NCBI RefSeq assembly: GCF_900112045.1
Contig: NZ_FOJW01000014.1
Location: forward strand, 1-64,000
DNA: 64,000 nucleotides
From: Lentibacillus halodurans
GTDB taxonomy: Bacteria > Bacillota > Bacilli > Bacillales > Amphibacillaceae
Direction of reading: 5' to 3'
Each line of letters begins with the position of its first letter. The first letter of the stretch is position 1. The notes below the pieces were generated by a model that worked only from the letters and a program-made list of their open reading frames with translations, did no database searches and was not told the origin of the DNA. A program made the position numbers and the translations under genes. This document shows, piece by piece, positions 32,863-41,925 of the stretch.

Positions 32863-33888
32863 ATGTTGCGAGCAGGTCTGAAGTGGATGTTTTTAATAAT
32901 CGGCACAACAATCGGGGCTGGTTATGCGTCTGGAAGAGAGTTATGGCAGTTTTTCGGCCATGAAAGCGGTCTTGCAATTCTGTTATTTACCGTGTTTTTT
33001 TCAGTATGCTGTTATGTCATTATGCATGTAAGCTATCAGCAGCAATCAAGTGATTATTTACCGGTACTTCGTGATATTGTAGGGGACAGGCTGACAAAAG
33101 TATACGATGTCATGATATTTTTATATTTATCAACGACAACGGTTGTAATGATTGCAGGAAGCGGTGCAACCGGACAAGCATTTGATTTTTCCTTCTGGTG
33201 GGGCGTTCTGGTTATAACGGTCGGTCTGATTGCTTTGTTTTTAAAGGACATCAGTGGCTTGCTGGCGATGAATCAAATCGTATTGCCATTATTGCTTGGT
33301 GGTTTGTTATTTATATTATTATTATTTACAAAAGATCAGGGGCTGAATGTACTGTCCAATTTGAGTGAACAGCGGAATTGGACAGCAGCATTTCCATTTA
33401 CGGCATTGAATATATTGCCGCTGATTGCAGTGTTAGGCGCGATTGGCAATAAAGTCAAAACGAAGCGGGAAATATATATTGCGGCATTCGGAAGTGGATT
33501 AACATTGGGTGTTATCTCCTTTATTTATAACAACAGCTTAATTCAGATTGCAGATGAGCTGCTTTTATATGAAATCCCATTATTTGCTATTTTAAAGCAC
33601 TACCCATTTGAAATACTCATTTTCATGTCGGTTCTTTTATGGTTTGCGATTTTTACAACAGCTGCTTCAGGTATCTTAGGTATTGTATCGAGATTGCAAA
33701 ATGTTTGGAATGCGCCGATTTGGTTATTGGCAGCAGTGATCATTGTTGCGATGGTGCCACTGACAACATTGGGATTTTCCACGCTGATTAACTATATTTA
33801 CCCGGTTTATGGTATTTTAAATTTATATGTTTTAACACGACTACTGCTTTATCCATTATGGCATAAGACTGGTCATAAGCGTGTTTGA
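32863..33888 (+). CDS. YkvI-like multi-pass membrane protein
   Basis: 341 residues, about ten membrane helices. The start FLIIGTTIGAGYASGRELWQ is characteristic of the YkvI family, distantly related to the LeuT-fold transporters, whose first helix has such an unwound glycine stretch. Substrate unknown. ATG 32863 follows GGAGGCG. Divergent from yyaC. Confidence 0.85.
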   Translation: MLRAGLKWMFLIIGTTIGAGYASGRELWQFFGHESGLAILLFTVFFSVCCYVIMHVSYQQQSSDYLPVLRDIVGDRLTKVYDVMIFLYLSTTTVVMIAGSGATGQAFDFSFWWGVLVITVGLIALFLKDISGLLAMNQIVLPLLLGGLLFILLLFTKDQGLNVLSNLSEQRNWTAAFPFTALNILPLIAVLGAIGNKVKTKREIYIAAFGSGLTLGVISFIYNNSLIQIADELLLYEIPLFAILKHYPFEILIFMSVLLWFAIFTTAASGILGIVSRLQNVWNAPIWLLAAVIIVAMVPLTTLGFSTLINYIYPVYGILNLYVLTRLLLYPLWHKTGHKRV

Positions 33889-33957
33889 TGTCGCTTTTCT
33901 TTTCATAATGGGACGGTTATTGTAAAATCTATTTATATAACAACTGCCGGAGGTTTT

Positions 33958-34863
33958 ATGGTGGATTTTATGAATCGTAAGTTAACCGAGTTATGGGGAT
34001 ATGTAACAGGTCTGGATCTCTGGATTACGATTGGTGAGGCATTATTAAAGGCTATCACGATCTATTTGCTTGCGGTCGTTGTGGTCCGTTTAGGCAGCAG
34101 GGTGATAGAACGTGTTTTTGAAAATCGTACAAAGAGGCCTTTTCGAATAACAGAAAGACGAGAAATAACATTAAAAAAGCTCATGAAGAATGCCCTGAAA
34201 TATACGGTTTATTTTATCGCTATTATTATGATATTGGATGGGGCATTTGGTTTGCCAATCAGCAGTTTATTGGCTGGCGCGGGGGTAGCAGGCCTTGCGA
34301 TCGGTTTTGGTGCGCAGAATTTGGTGCGGGATATCATTTCCGGTTTCTTCATTATATTTGAGGATCAATTTTCAGTAGGGGATTATATTCGGACATCCGA
34401 TATTGAAGGCACAGTGGAGGAAATCGGCATGCGCACTACCAAAATACAAAGCTGGACTGGTGAGCAGCATATCCTCCCCAATGGCAACGTGACACAGGTG
34501 ACGAATTACTCGGTGCACAATGGCCTTGCAATTGTTGATGTGAATGTTCCATATGAAAGTGATGTAGCTGCTGCTGAAAAAATCATCGAGGAGGTCGGAC
34601 AAACCCTGCCTGATCAATATGAGGAAATTGTTCGCACGCCGGAGATTATTGGTGTACAAACGCTTGAAGCATCCTATTACGTGATACGGCTTATCGCAGA
34701 GACGCTCCCCGAATATCAGTGGGCCGGTGCCCGCATTATCCGGAAAGAAATCAAGGAAGTTCTCTATAAACAAGGGATCGAAATACCAGCGCCACGACTT
34801 GTCATGTATTCAAGACATCAGGAGCCTGCTTCTTCTGAAATAGAACGCGATCGGGAAATGTAA
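33958..34863 (+). CDS. Small-conductance mechanosensitive channel (MscS family, YkuT-like)
   Basis: 301 residues: three N-terminal helices, then the pore helix region LLAGAGVAGLAIGFGAQNLVRDIISG (about 103-128) and a cytoplasmic beta domain with VGDYIRTSDIEGTVEEIGMRTTKI. Opens under membrane tension to release solutes in hypo-osmotic shock, plausible for a salt-adapted organism. Start ambiguous: ATG 33958 is only four bases after GGAGG; ATG 33970 is possible. Confidence 0.93.
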   Translation: MVDFMNRKLTELWGYVTGLDLWITIGEALLKAITIYLLAVVVVRLGSRVIERVFENRTKRPFRITERREITLKKLMKNALKYTVYFIAIIMILDGAFGLPISSLLAGAGVAGLAIGFGAQNLVRDIISGFFIIFEDQFSVGDYIRTSDIEGTVEEIGMRTTKIQSWTGEQHILPNGNVTQVTNYSVHNGLAIVDVNVPYESDVAAAEKIIEEVGQTLPDQYEEIVRTPEIIGVQTLEASYYVIRLIAETLPEYQWAGARIIRKEIKEVLYKQGIEIPAPRLVMYSRHQEPASSEIERDREM

Positions 34864-34876
34864 GGGAGGAATGATG

Positions 34877-35074
34877 ATGGCAGATAAAACGTTCGGATTA
34901 AATGATATCGTTCAGATGAAGAAACCGCATCCTTGCGGTGAAAACCGGTGGAAAATCATTCGTATGGGGATGGACATCCGGATCAAATGCATGGGTTGCA
35001 GCCATAGTGTCATGATTCCGAGAAAAGAATTTACTAAAAAAATGAAAAAAATAATCGTCAAAGCGGAAGCATAA
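34877..35074 (+). CDS. DUF951 family small protein
   Basis: 65 residues with FGLNDIVQMKKPHPCG, IRMGMDIRIKCMGC and a basic tail; the two CxxC-like cysteine sites (Cys in HPCG and CMGC) are family features and may bind a metal. Found next to ychF in many Firmicutes. Three ATGs occur in a row; 34877 has the best distance from GGGAGG. Confidence 0.9.
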   Translation: MADKTFGLNDIVQMKKPHPCGENRWKIIRMGMDIRIKCMGCSHSVMIPRKEFTKKMKKIIVKAEA

Positions 35075-35164
35075 TTTGTCCAAATTTTTTTTAAAACCGC
35101 CTCAAATATAAAATTTATGGTGAACTGATATACAAGAATTCAATTTTACAGCGCAATTCATTAA

Positions 35165-35200
35165 AAATAAGCATTTATAAGTGCTTATTTTTATTTTTTC
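35165..35200 (+). terminator. Terminator after the DUF951 gene
   Basis: AAATAAGCA pairs with TGCTTATTT, followed by TTATTTTTT. Confidence 0.8.
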
Positions 35201-35205
35201 ATTGC

Positions 35206-35234
35206 TTGTCATTTATTCGTCTTCTATCTATAAT
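35206..35234 (+). promoter_or_regulatory. Sigma-A promoter of ychF
   Basis: TTGTCA (35206-35211), 17 bases, TATAAT (35229-35234), 52 bases before the ychF start. Confidence 0.75.
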
Positions 35235-35286
35235 TGATATGACTGACGCGTTCATATGAATGGAATCCTTAAGGAGTGAAAGTTAC

Positions 35287-36387
35287 ATGTCATTGACAGC
35301 AGGAATCGTCGGACTTCCAAATGTAGGCAAATCAACATTGTTTAATGCCATCACACAAGCGGGTGCTGAAGCGGCCAACTATCCGTTTGCAACAATCGAT
35401 CCGAATGTGGGCATTGTGGAAGTTCCTGACGATCGCTTAAATAAATTAACGGAATTGGTCAAACCGAAAAAAACAGTTCCGACAACATTTGAATTTACGG
35501 ATATTGCCGGAATTGTGAAAGGAGCAAGTCAAGGAGAAGGGCTGGGCAATCAGTTTTTATCCCACATTCGCCAGGTGGATGCCATTTGCCAGGTGGTCCG
35601 CTGTTTCCAGGATGACAATATTACACACGTATCAGGCAAAATTGATCCGATCGATGATATTGAAACCATTAATCTGGAACTGATTCTGGCAGATCTGGAA
35701 ACTGTCAGCAAACGGCTGCAGCGGGTAGAAAAAATGGCCAGACAGAAGGAAAAGGAGGCCGTGGCAGAATATAACCTGCTTGCAAAATTGAAAGAAGGAT
35801 TGGAAGCAGAAAAACCTGTACGGGCCCTCGAATTTTCCGATGAAGATTGGAAACTGGTAAAAAATCTTCATCTGCTGACAAGCAAACCCGCTTTGTATGC
35901 AGCGAATGTAAGTGAAGATGATGTGCAAGATCCAGAAGCAAACGAAGAAGTACAAAAAGTAAAAGAATATGCTGGTCATGATAATGCTGAAGTGATTGTA
36001 GTCTGTGCTAAAATTGAAGAGGAAATGACCGAATTGGAATTGGAAGAAAAAGAAATGTTTCTCGATGATCTGGGAATAGCGGAGGCCGGACTTGATCAGC
36101 TTATAAAAGCATCCTACAACTTATTGGGATTGGGAACGTATTTTACAGCCGGTGAACCGGAAGTACGTGCGTGGACATTCCGTAAAGGGATCAAAGCACC
36201 ACAGGCAGCAGGAATTATTCATACAGACTTTGAACGTGGCTTTATCCGTGCGGAAACCGTTTCTTATGAAGATTTGATTGAAACAGGGTCAATGGCCAAT
36301 GCACGGGAGAAGGGCAAGGTGCGCCTGGAAGGTAAGGAATATGTTGTTCAAGATGGTGACGTGATTCACTTCCGGTTTAATGTGTAG
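35287..36387 (+). CDS. ychF: Redox-regulated ATPase YchF (Obg family)
   Basis: 366 residues. P-loop GLPNVGKSTLFNAI at the N-terminus, switch DIAGIVKGASQGEGLGNQFL, and C-terminal TGS domain (KAPQAAGIIHTDFERGFIRA). YchF prefers ATP to GTP and binds ribosomes. ATG 35287 follows AAGGAGTGA. Confidence 0.97.
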   Translation: MSLTAGIVGLPNVGKSTLFNAITQAGAEAANYPFATIDPNVGIVEVPDDRLNKLTELVKPKKTVPTTFEFTDIAGIVKGASQGEGLGNQFLSHIRQVDAICQVVRCFQDDNITHVSGKIDPIDDIETINLELILADLETVSKRLQRVEKMARQKEKEAVAEYNLLAKLKEGLEAEKPVRALEFSDEDWKLVKNLHLLTSKPALYAANVSEDDVQDPEANEEVQKVKEYAGHDNAEVIVVCAKIEEEMTELELEEKEMFLDDLGIAEAGLDQLIKASYNLLGLGTYFTAGEPEVRAWTFRKGIKAPQAAGIIHTDFERGFIRAETVSYEDLIETGSMANAREKGKVRLEGKEYVVQDGDVIHFRFNV

Positions 36388-36610
36388 CAAAATGAAATAA
36401 TCGTGTTGGTCCGTGCCTGAACCGTTATGCTGCTTAAAGCATCGACAGGCATGTCTGCCGAGTCCGATTACGCTGCAGTTGAGAGGCGCGTATACTTCAT
36501 CGAAACACTGTAACGTGACGAGCACCAGTTTATGTCAACTGTGATGCAGAACGAAGCAGTATCGCATGTGAAATGTTAAAATGTATAACAAATCAGGATC
36601 TCTCGAATGC
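36388..36610. repeat. Possible highly degenerate repeat in the ychF-rpsF gap
   Basis: Non-coding. GTGACGAGCACCAGTTTATG (36516-36535) resembles ACGACGAGCACCATGTAGAT of family C (56960s), and inverted stretches such as GCTGCTTAAAGCATC are present. The rest does not align by eye. Confidence 0.3.
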
Positions 36611-36639
36611 TTGTTTTTTAAGGTGTTTTTTGGTATAAT
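36611..36639 (+). promoter_or_regulatory. Sigma-A promoter of rpsF-ssb-rpsR
   Basis: TTGTTT (36611-36616), 17 bases, TATAAT (36634-36639). Confidence 0.75.
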
Positions 36640-36668
36640 ACACCATTGTGAGTAATAGAATCAAGATT

Positions 36669-36717
36669 ACTCCTTGCTCTTTTCATAGTAAAAGAGCCGC
36701 TAAGACCAAAAGGAGGT
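36669..36717 (+). promoter_or_regulatory. Putative S6:S18-binding leader of rpsF
   Basis: CTCCTT (36670-36675) pairs with AAGGAG (36710-36715), which is the rpsF ribosome site; GCTCTTTT (36676-36683) pairs with AAAAGAGC (36690-36697). Between the stems on the 3' side is a bulge CGCTAAGACCAA. This is the shape of the known S6:S18 autoregulatory leader, in which excess S6-S18 complex would stabilise the fold and block translation. Confidence 0.7.
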
Positions 36718-36724
36718 GTAACGG

Positions 36725-37015
36725 ATGAGAAAATACGAAATCATGTATATCATCCGCCCGGACATTGAGGAAGAGGCTCAAACCAAGTTAATTGAGCGCT
36801 TCAATAACGTGCTGACCGATAACGGGGCGGAAATTGATAAAGTTGATGAAATGGGTAAGCGACGCCTTGCGTATGAAATCAACGATTATCGTGACGGATA
36901 TTATGTTGTCATTAACTTCAGTGGTGATGAAAATGCCATTAATGAATTTGACCGTCAGGCGAAGTTCACAGATGACATCATCCGCCATATGGCAATTCGG
37001 GAAGATGATCAATAA
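36725..37015 (+). CDS. rpsF: 30S ribosomal protein S6
   Basis: 96 residues, [19 protein letters not shown], typical S6. Binds S18 in the small-subunit platform. First gene of the classic rpsF-ssb-rpsR operon, starting 7 bases after AGGAGGTG. Confidence 0.98.
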   Translation: MRKYEIMYIIRPDIEEEAQTKLIERFNNVLTDNGAEIDKVDEMGKRRLAYEINDYRDGYYVVINFSGDENAINEFDRQAKFTDDIIRHMAIREDDQ

Positions 37016-37031
37016 ATAGGGAGTGGTTCTG

Positions 37032-37496
37032 ATGTTAAATCGTGTCGTATTAGTTGGCAGATTAACGAAGGATCCTGATTTACGTTATACACCAAACGGC
37101 GTTGCAGTAGCCAATTTTACGGTAGCAGTCAACCGTCCTTTTTCAAATCAGCAAGGGAATCGGGATGCCGATTTCATTAATTGTGTTGTTTGGCGGAGAG
37201 CTGCTGAAAATTTGGCAAGCTACATGAAAAAAGGCAGTATGATTGGTGTGGACGGCCGTTTGCAATCACGGACCTATGAAGGCCAGGATGGGAAGACGGT
37301 CTTCGTAACCGAAGTTGTAGCAGATAGTGTTCAGTTCCTGGAATCAAAAGGAGCTTCACAAAACAAAGATCAGCAATCATCAGGATTCCAGCCAAACCAG
37401 AATCAGAACCAGACAAATCAATCACAAAATAGCGAAAATCCGTTTAAAGACAACGGAGAGCCTATTGACATATCAGACGATGATTTACCATTCTAG
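37032..37496 (+). CDS. ssb: Single-stranded DNA-binding protein
   Basis: 154 residues: OB-fold (1-110, starting [20 protein letters not shown]), a Gln/Asn-rich linker, and the acidic C-terminal tip [10 protein letters not shown] that recruits replication and repair proteins. ATG 37032 follows GGGAGTGG; an upstream GTG at 37023 is less likely. Confidence 0.98.
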   Translation: MLNRVVLVGRLTKDPDLRYTPNGVAVANFTVAVNRPFSNQQGNRDADFINCVVWRRAAENLASYMKKGSMIGVDGRLQSRTYEGQDGKTVFVTEVVADSVQFLESKGASQNKDQQSSGFQPNQNQNQTNQSQNSENPFKDNGEPIDISDDDLPF

Positions 37497-37587
37497 AGGT
37501 TAGAAGCAGCAGATTTGGAGCCGATTACGTTACCGGTATGGTATGCAATCTGACACTTCTTTCCTGATAAAAAAAGGAGGGTTACAA

Positions 37588-37818
37588 ATGGCAGCTCGTC
37601 GCGGTCGTGCAAAGCGTCGTAAAGTGTGTTACTTCAAAGCGAACGGTATTACACACATCGACTACAAGGATGTTGATCTTTTGAGAAAGTTCATTTCCGA
37701 GCGTGGAAAAATTCTTCCCCGCCGTGTAACTGGAACTTCTGCAAAATATCAACGTAAACTGACAAAAGCAATCAAACTTGCCCGTCAAATGGCATTATTG
37801 CCATATGTAGCGGAATAA
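37588..37818 (+). CDS. rpsR: 30S ribosomal protein S18
   Basis: 76 residues, basic: [20 protein letters not shown], ending [11 protein letters not shown] 37588 follows AAAGGAGGG. Partner of S6 in the ribosome and in autoregulation. Confidence 0.98.
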   Translation: MAARRGRAKRRKVCYFKANGITHIDYKDVDLLRKFISERGKILPRRVTGTSAKYQRKLTKAIKLARQMALLPYVAE

Positions 37819-37826
37819 TGAAAATG

Positions 37827-37868
37827 AAAACCCGATTCACGTGATAAAACAGCGTAGAATCGGGTTTT
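37827..37868. terminator. Bidirectional terminator between rpsR and modC
   Basis: AAAACCCGATTC (37827-37838) pairs with GAATCGGGTTTT (37857-37868). T runs on both strands allow it to end the converging rpsR and modC transcripts. Confidence 0.88.
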
Positions 37869-38490
37869 ATTGTGGACAGAACAATTGACCATTATCGATT
37901 CTTAAAATCAGATCTCCAAGCTTTTCTGCCTCTTCTATATCATGAGTAACCAATACGATAGGTATGTTCCATGATTCATGCAGCCGTATTAATTCATCCT
38001 GACATGCCAATTTTGTGTGAATGTCCAATGAAGAAAAAGGTTCATCCAGTAGCAGTGCTTTCGGTTTTGTTACCAATGTACGAACAAGGGCAACCCGCTG
38101 TTTTTCGCCACCGGAAATCTGATGAGGGTAGCTGCCAAATAAATGCTTGATCCCCATTAACTCAGCAAGATGGTGCAGCAGCTGTTCATCTTTCATTCCG
38201 TATCGGATATTTTTTTCAACCGTCATATGCGGAAATAAGGCATAATCCTGAAATAAGTAGCCAATATGGCGTTTTGCGATGGGCATTGGTTTTTGCTTTC
38301 CGTTGTATAGATTTCGTTTATTTAGTTTGATTTGTCCGGAGTCAGGGTGGATCAGTCCGGCTATGCAATTCAATATGGTCGTTTTACCGGCGCCTGATGG
38401 CCCAAATAATACCACGATTTCGCCGTCAGCCTTAAAATGGACATCAAGTAATAATGATTGCAGTTTTTTTTGTATATTGACCAGAAGCAT
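37867..38490 (-). CDS. modC: Molybdate ABC transporter ATPase (short form)
   Basis: 207 residues: Walker A GPSGAGKTTIL (about 31-41), signature SGGEKQRVAL, Walker B LLLDEPFSSLD. It drives molybdate import with ModB and ModA. It lacks the C-terminal molybdate-binding (Mop/TOBE) domain of E. coli ModC, so feedback by bound molybdate would be absent. Related tungstate or sulfate transporters cannot be fully excluded. Confidence 0.88.
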   Translation of the reverse strand: MLLVNIQKKLQSLLLDVHFKADGEIVVLFGPSGAGKTTILNCIAGLIHPDSGQIKLNKRNLYNGKQKPMPIAKRHIGYLFQDYALFPHMTVEKNIRYGMKDEQLLHHLAELMGIKHLFGSYPHQISGGEKQRVALVRTLVTKPKALLLDEPFSSLDIHTKLACQDELIRLHESWNIPIVLVTHDIEEAEKLGDLILRIDNGQLFCPQ

Positions 38491-38523
38491 GATTCATTCC
38501 CATCCCTATTATCCCAGTGTAAG

Positions 38524-39201
38524 TTATTGATTACTTGTCAACCGTAATATATTTCGTTCGCTCCACCAATTCAGCCATAAAATCGCACCAAATCCAATCA
38601 TCAGAATGCTGATGACCCAGAATAGTGCCACATCTCTATTTCCCGATTCTACCGCAAAATAGATAGACAGTGGAATGGTCTCTGTCTGATTGGGAATATA
38701 GCCGGCAATCATTAAAGTAGCGCCAAATTCACCTAATGCCCTGGCAAAGGTCAAAACCAGTCCGGCCAATAAACCCGGCCAAGCAAGCGGGAAAGAGATG
38801 CTCCAAAATACCCGCCACTTGGATGCTCCCATCGTCAGTGCAGCATGTTCAATATTTCGATCGTATTTTTGAAAAGAAGCTGCAGCACTCTGATACATCA
38901 ATGGAAAGGCAACGACAATGGCTGCTATAACAGCACCTGTCCAAGTAAACACAATTTGAACATCAAACCATTGTAAAAGCCATTTTCCAATCGGTCCATT
39001 GTTACCGAATATGTAGAGCAGTCCAAATCCAACAACAGTTGGCGGTAATACTAACGGCAGCATCAGCAGTGATTCAAGGATACGCTTTCCCGGGAACCTT
39101 CTTCGCGTTATGATTCTGGCGAAAAACACACCTGTAACAAATACAATGACAGTTGCCATACTGGCAATTTTCAAAGACAAAAAAAGTGGTGTTAAGTCCA
39201 T
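38524..39201 (-). CDS. modB: Molybdate ABC transporter permease
   Basis: 225 residues with about five or six helices; the coupling-helix motif ALGEFGATLMIAGYIPNQTETIP (about residues 160-182) is characteristic of ModB. Between modA (12 bases) and modC (33 bases) in one operon. Confidence 0.93.
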   Translation of the reverse strand: MDLTPLFLSLKIASMATVIVFVTGVFFARIITRRRFPGKRILESLLMLPLVLPPTVVGFGLLYIFGNNGPIGKWLLQWFDVQIVFTWTGAVIAAIVVAFPLMYQSAAASFQKYDRNIEHAALTMGASKWRVFWSISFPLAWPGLLAGLVLTFARALGEFGATLMIAGYIPNQTETIPLSIYFAVESGNRDVALFWVISILMIGFGAILWLNWWSERNILRLTSNQ

Positions 39202-39213
39202 TCATATACCCCT

Positions 39214-39984
39214 TTAACTGGTGAATCCATGTTCCTGCAAAATGGATTGTGCTTCGTCTGTCTGCAGAAATTGAATAAATTGCTCAGCCTTTTCCTTCGA
39301 TTGACTTGCTGTGGTGACGGCAGCTGGATAAAAGATTGGATCATGCAGCTTGTCATCAATGGTTAGCAGTTTGTTTACCAAACCGGATCGCTCCAGATCA
39401 CTGGCATAAACAATGCCAATATCTGTATTTCCGGATTCAACATATGTCAGCGTTTGCTGTGCATTGTTCGTGTACACAAATTTATTGTTCAATGATTCCC
39501 AAATACCGCTTTGACGCAGTGTCTGCTCGGCATAATTTCCGGCTGGCACACTTTCCGGTTCACCAATTGCAATTTGTTCCGTATCAAGGGTTGTTAAGTC
39601 ACTTAACGCGTTAATCGAAAATGATTTGTTCTGACTGGAAATCAGGACAAGTCTGTTTTGAATAAAATCGGTCCGTGTATTCGTAACAATCATATCTTCA
39701 TCTGTAAGTTGATTCATCCATTTTTGATTGGCAGAAAGGAATACATCAACCGGAGCACCTTGTAATATCTGCCGGGAAAGTTTACCGGATGCACCATAAT
39801 TTAACGTTAATGTTGTGCCCGGGTGTTCTGATTCGAATGCTTCTTTAAGCTCAGAAAGGGTATCGGATAAACTTGAAGCAGCAGCTACAAGTATCTCTGT
39901 TTCATTTGATTCTTCCTGATTCGAGCAGCCGGCTAAAAGCAGCAAACCGATTATTAGAAAAACAGATATCTTCGTATTTCGCAT
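39214..39984 (-). CDS. modA: Molybdate-binding lipoprotein
   Basis: 256 residues. Lipoprotein signal LLLLAGCSN (Cys20), then the ModA start ILVAAASSLSDTLSEL and the ligand-loop stretch LNYGASGKLSRQILQGAPVD. Captures molybdate outside the membrane. First of the mod genes; a DUF1189 gene lies 11 bases upstream on the same strand. Confidence 0.95.
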   Translation of the reverse strand: MRNTKISVFLIIGLLLLAGCSNQEESNETEILVAAASSLSDTLSELKEAFESEHPGTTLTLNYGASGKLSRQILQGAPVDVFLSANQKWMNQLTDEDMIVTNTRTDFIQNRLVLISSQNKSFSINALSDLTTLDTEQIAIGEPESVPAGNYAEQTLRQSGIWESLNNKFVYTNNAQQTLTYVESGNTDIGIVYASDLERSGLVNKLLTIDDKLHDPIFYPAAVTTASQSKEKAEQFIQFLQTDEAQSILQEHGFTS

Positions 39985-39995
39985 AACTCAAACTC

Positions 39996-40493
39996 CTATT
40001 TTCGGATTTTACGCTTCGGATAAACGGTTATCATTTTGACCATAAATAGAAATGAATACAGAATAAATAGTCCCGCAAAGACATGATTAATGGAAAAGAA
40101 GAATGCAAGTATGGTGTATATAATAAATGGAATGGTTGTTGTGTAAGCACTCAGTTTCCATAGCATCGAAAACCGGATTTTACGACCCAGTAATTTGGCA
40201 ATGCCCGTACCTGAAAATGCAATAAGTGAAATAAACAAAAAAACGATAATGGTTAACGGTAAATAATAAAATATAAAAAAATAAATGAGCAAGAATAACA
40301 GATTCATATCAGCACCGGCACCACTGTTGCTGGTAAGCTGATCAACGAATGATGGAATGGAGACTAACAACAGAAGGATAAACAAGTACACGACTGTGAT
40401 GTCCATGCCAATCCGGTTTAATGTAAACATCGCTTGCTTGTCGGGCAATTTGATACTATTTAAAAACGTTCTTAAAAATATCACATTTTTCAT
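39996..40493 (-). CDS. DUF1189-like membrane protein
   Basis: 165 residues, four hydrophobic segments (about 33-50, 65-92, 95-120, 130-155), short basic N- and C-termini. General resemblance to DUF1189 proteins of Bacilli (N-terminal FLNSIKLPDKQAMFTLNRIG). Function unknown. Only 11 bases before modA, so possibly cotranscribed; no known link with molybdate. Confidence 0.55.
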   Translation of the reverse strand: MKNVIFLRTFLNSIKLPDKQAMFTLNRIGMDITVVYLFILLLLVSIPSFVDQLTSNSGAGADMNLLFLLIYFFIFYYLPLTIIVFLFISLIAFSGTGIAKLLGRKIRFSMLWKLSAYTTTIPFIIYTILAFFFSINHVFAGLFILYSFLFMVKMITVYPKRKIRK

Positions 40494-40603
40494 CTCCGGT
40501 TACATGATCGTACTATAGCTTCATTATAATAAAAAACATCATTCATAGCACATGTGAACTATGAATTTTCCTTGAAAAATAGCTTCGACAAATTTCCAGA
40601 TAA

Positions 40604-40619
40604 TATTTCCCGGGCAATA
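40604..40619. other. Candidate Noc-binding site
   Basis: TATTTCCCGGGCAATA matches the Noc consensus TATTTCCCGGGAAATA at 15 of 16 positions. It lies in a 457-base non-coding gap. Confidence 0.65.
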
Positions 40620-40845
40620 AAGTGAAACTTCAGAGGGGTGTTTCGCCGGACAGGACGTGACGAACTTAGCCTGCCTGTCAATTAATCCCCGAAGTCTGTT
40701 ATTGATCAGATTTCAAATCATGATCGGGGGTTTTACTGCCAGTTACATGCGGGATAAAGTGAAACTTCATTCAGGGAAAGGGCGTATCACGTGTTCAGGG
40801 ACGCCACGTTATAATTAGCATGCCTGCAAAATCCGGGGAAATTGT
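40612..40845. repeat. Tandem pair of related intergenic units
   Basis: ATAAAGTGAAACTTCA occurs exactly at 40617-40632 and 40754-40769; each is followed by a GC-rich inverted segment, then TTAGC(C/A)TGCCTG (40666-40677 and 40815-40826) and a CCCGAAG or CCGGGGAA end. Unit 1 also carries ACAGGACGTG (40650-40659), the reverse of the CACGTCCTGT word of family B. Confidence 0.6.
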
Positions 40846-40950
40846 TTCTATTATTTTAAACACCAAATATAACTTAAATCGTGTTATCATATAACAATAA
40901 GGTGACCACCTTATTGGTTTGGAAACAAATTACTGAAGAGGGTGCAATGA

Positions 40951-41898
40951 ATGAATCAATCCAAACAGCTGACAGATGGGGCACTATTAACAGCAGTATT
41001 TATGATATTAATGCTTATTGCGACCTTTGTTCCTGTTATCACATTAATCGCAACCTTTATACTGCCTGTACCCTTTATTTTATTTGCTTCCAGGTATGAT
41101 TGGAAGCCGTCAATGGTTATGCTGATTGCTGCCGCCATTCTATCATCACTGCTTACATCCATTTTTTCACTGCCAATTCCAATTTTAATGGGAATTGGAG
41201 GAATGATGATTGGAAGCGCTATTCACAGAAATTTAACTGCGTATGAAACTTGGGCACGGGGAACAATTGGATTTGTGGTTGGAATAGTGCTTGTTTTCGT
41301 GTTCAGCCAATATATATTTCAAATGAACCTGGTAAATGAAATTAATCAGATGATTCAACAGTCCATTACCATGAGCCAGGATGTTATGGAGCAGTTTGGT
41401 CTTAATGAATTGACTGAAGAGCAAATGGGGATGGTGACAGAACAACTTGGGGTGCTGACGGATCTACTTCCGGTATGGATAGCGATTGTGGCACTATTGC
41501 TTGCATTCGTCAGCCAATGGGTGAGTTATAAAGTCATTAACCGGACAGAAAATAAGCAGTTACATTTTCCGCCATTCCGAACACTTAGACTTCCGGTTTC
41601 ATTAATCTGGATTTACTTTTTTGCGTTAATCATGTCATTTTTCAATCTTGATCAATCCGGAATGGTTTTTACAGCTGTTCATAATGTATTGATGCTTACG
41701 GGCATATTAATGACATTACAAGGTTTTTCTTTTATATTTTACTACGCTCATGCAAAGCATATGTCGAAAGCACTGCCGATAACCAGTATCATTTTAACCA
41801 TATTTTTCCCATTTATCTTTCTTTACCTGGTTCGTCTATTAGGTATAATTGATATAGGATTTTCCTTGAGGGACCGCATTTCCAATCAAAAAAAGTAA
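40951..41898 (+). CDS. yybS: YybS family membrane protein (DUF2232)
   Basis: 315 residues, about eight membrane helices. N-terminal TDGALLTAVFMILMLIATFVP and the position directly before gdpP (yybT) and rplI match B. subtilis yybS. Function not established; the DUF2232 fold resembles energy-coupling S-components. ATG 40951 with GAGGGTG upstream. Confidence 0.9.
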   Translation: MNQSKQLTDGALLTAVFMILMLIATFVPVITLIATFILPVPFILFASRYDWKPSMVMLIAAAILSSLLTSIFSLPIPILMGIGGMMIGSAIHRNLTAYETWARGTIGFVVGIVLVFVFSQYIFQMNLVNEINQMIQQSITMSQDVMEQFGLNELTEEQMGMVTEQLGVLTDLLPVWIAIVALLLAFVSQWVSYKVINRTENKQLHFPPFRTLRLPVSLIWIYFFALIMSFFNLDQSGMVFTAVHNVLMLTGILMTLQGFSFIFYYAHAKHMSKALPITSIILTIFFPFIFLYLVRLLGIIDIGFSLRDRISNQKK

Positions 41899-41925
41899 GT
41901 GGGAGTTCAGGTAGGAGCTGATGAT

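Noticed and set aside
37834-37849. TTCACGTGATAA in the rpsR terminator loop as parS
   Set aside because: About 11 of 16 matches and explained by the terminator.
37867-39984. Sulfate or tungstate instead of molybdate transporter
   Set aside because: ModA and ModB motifs fit molybdate best, though specificity cannot be proved from sequence.
40790-40805. CACGTG sequence resembling parS
   Set aside because: Flanks match parS at only about 9 of 16 positions.
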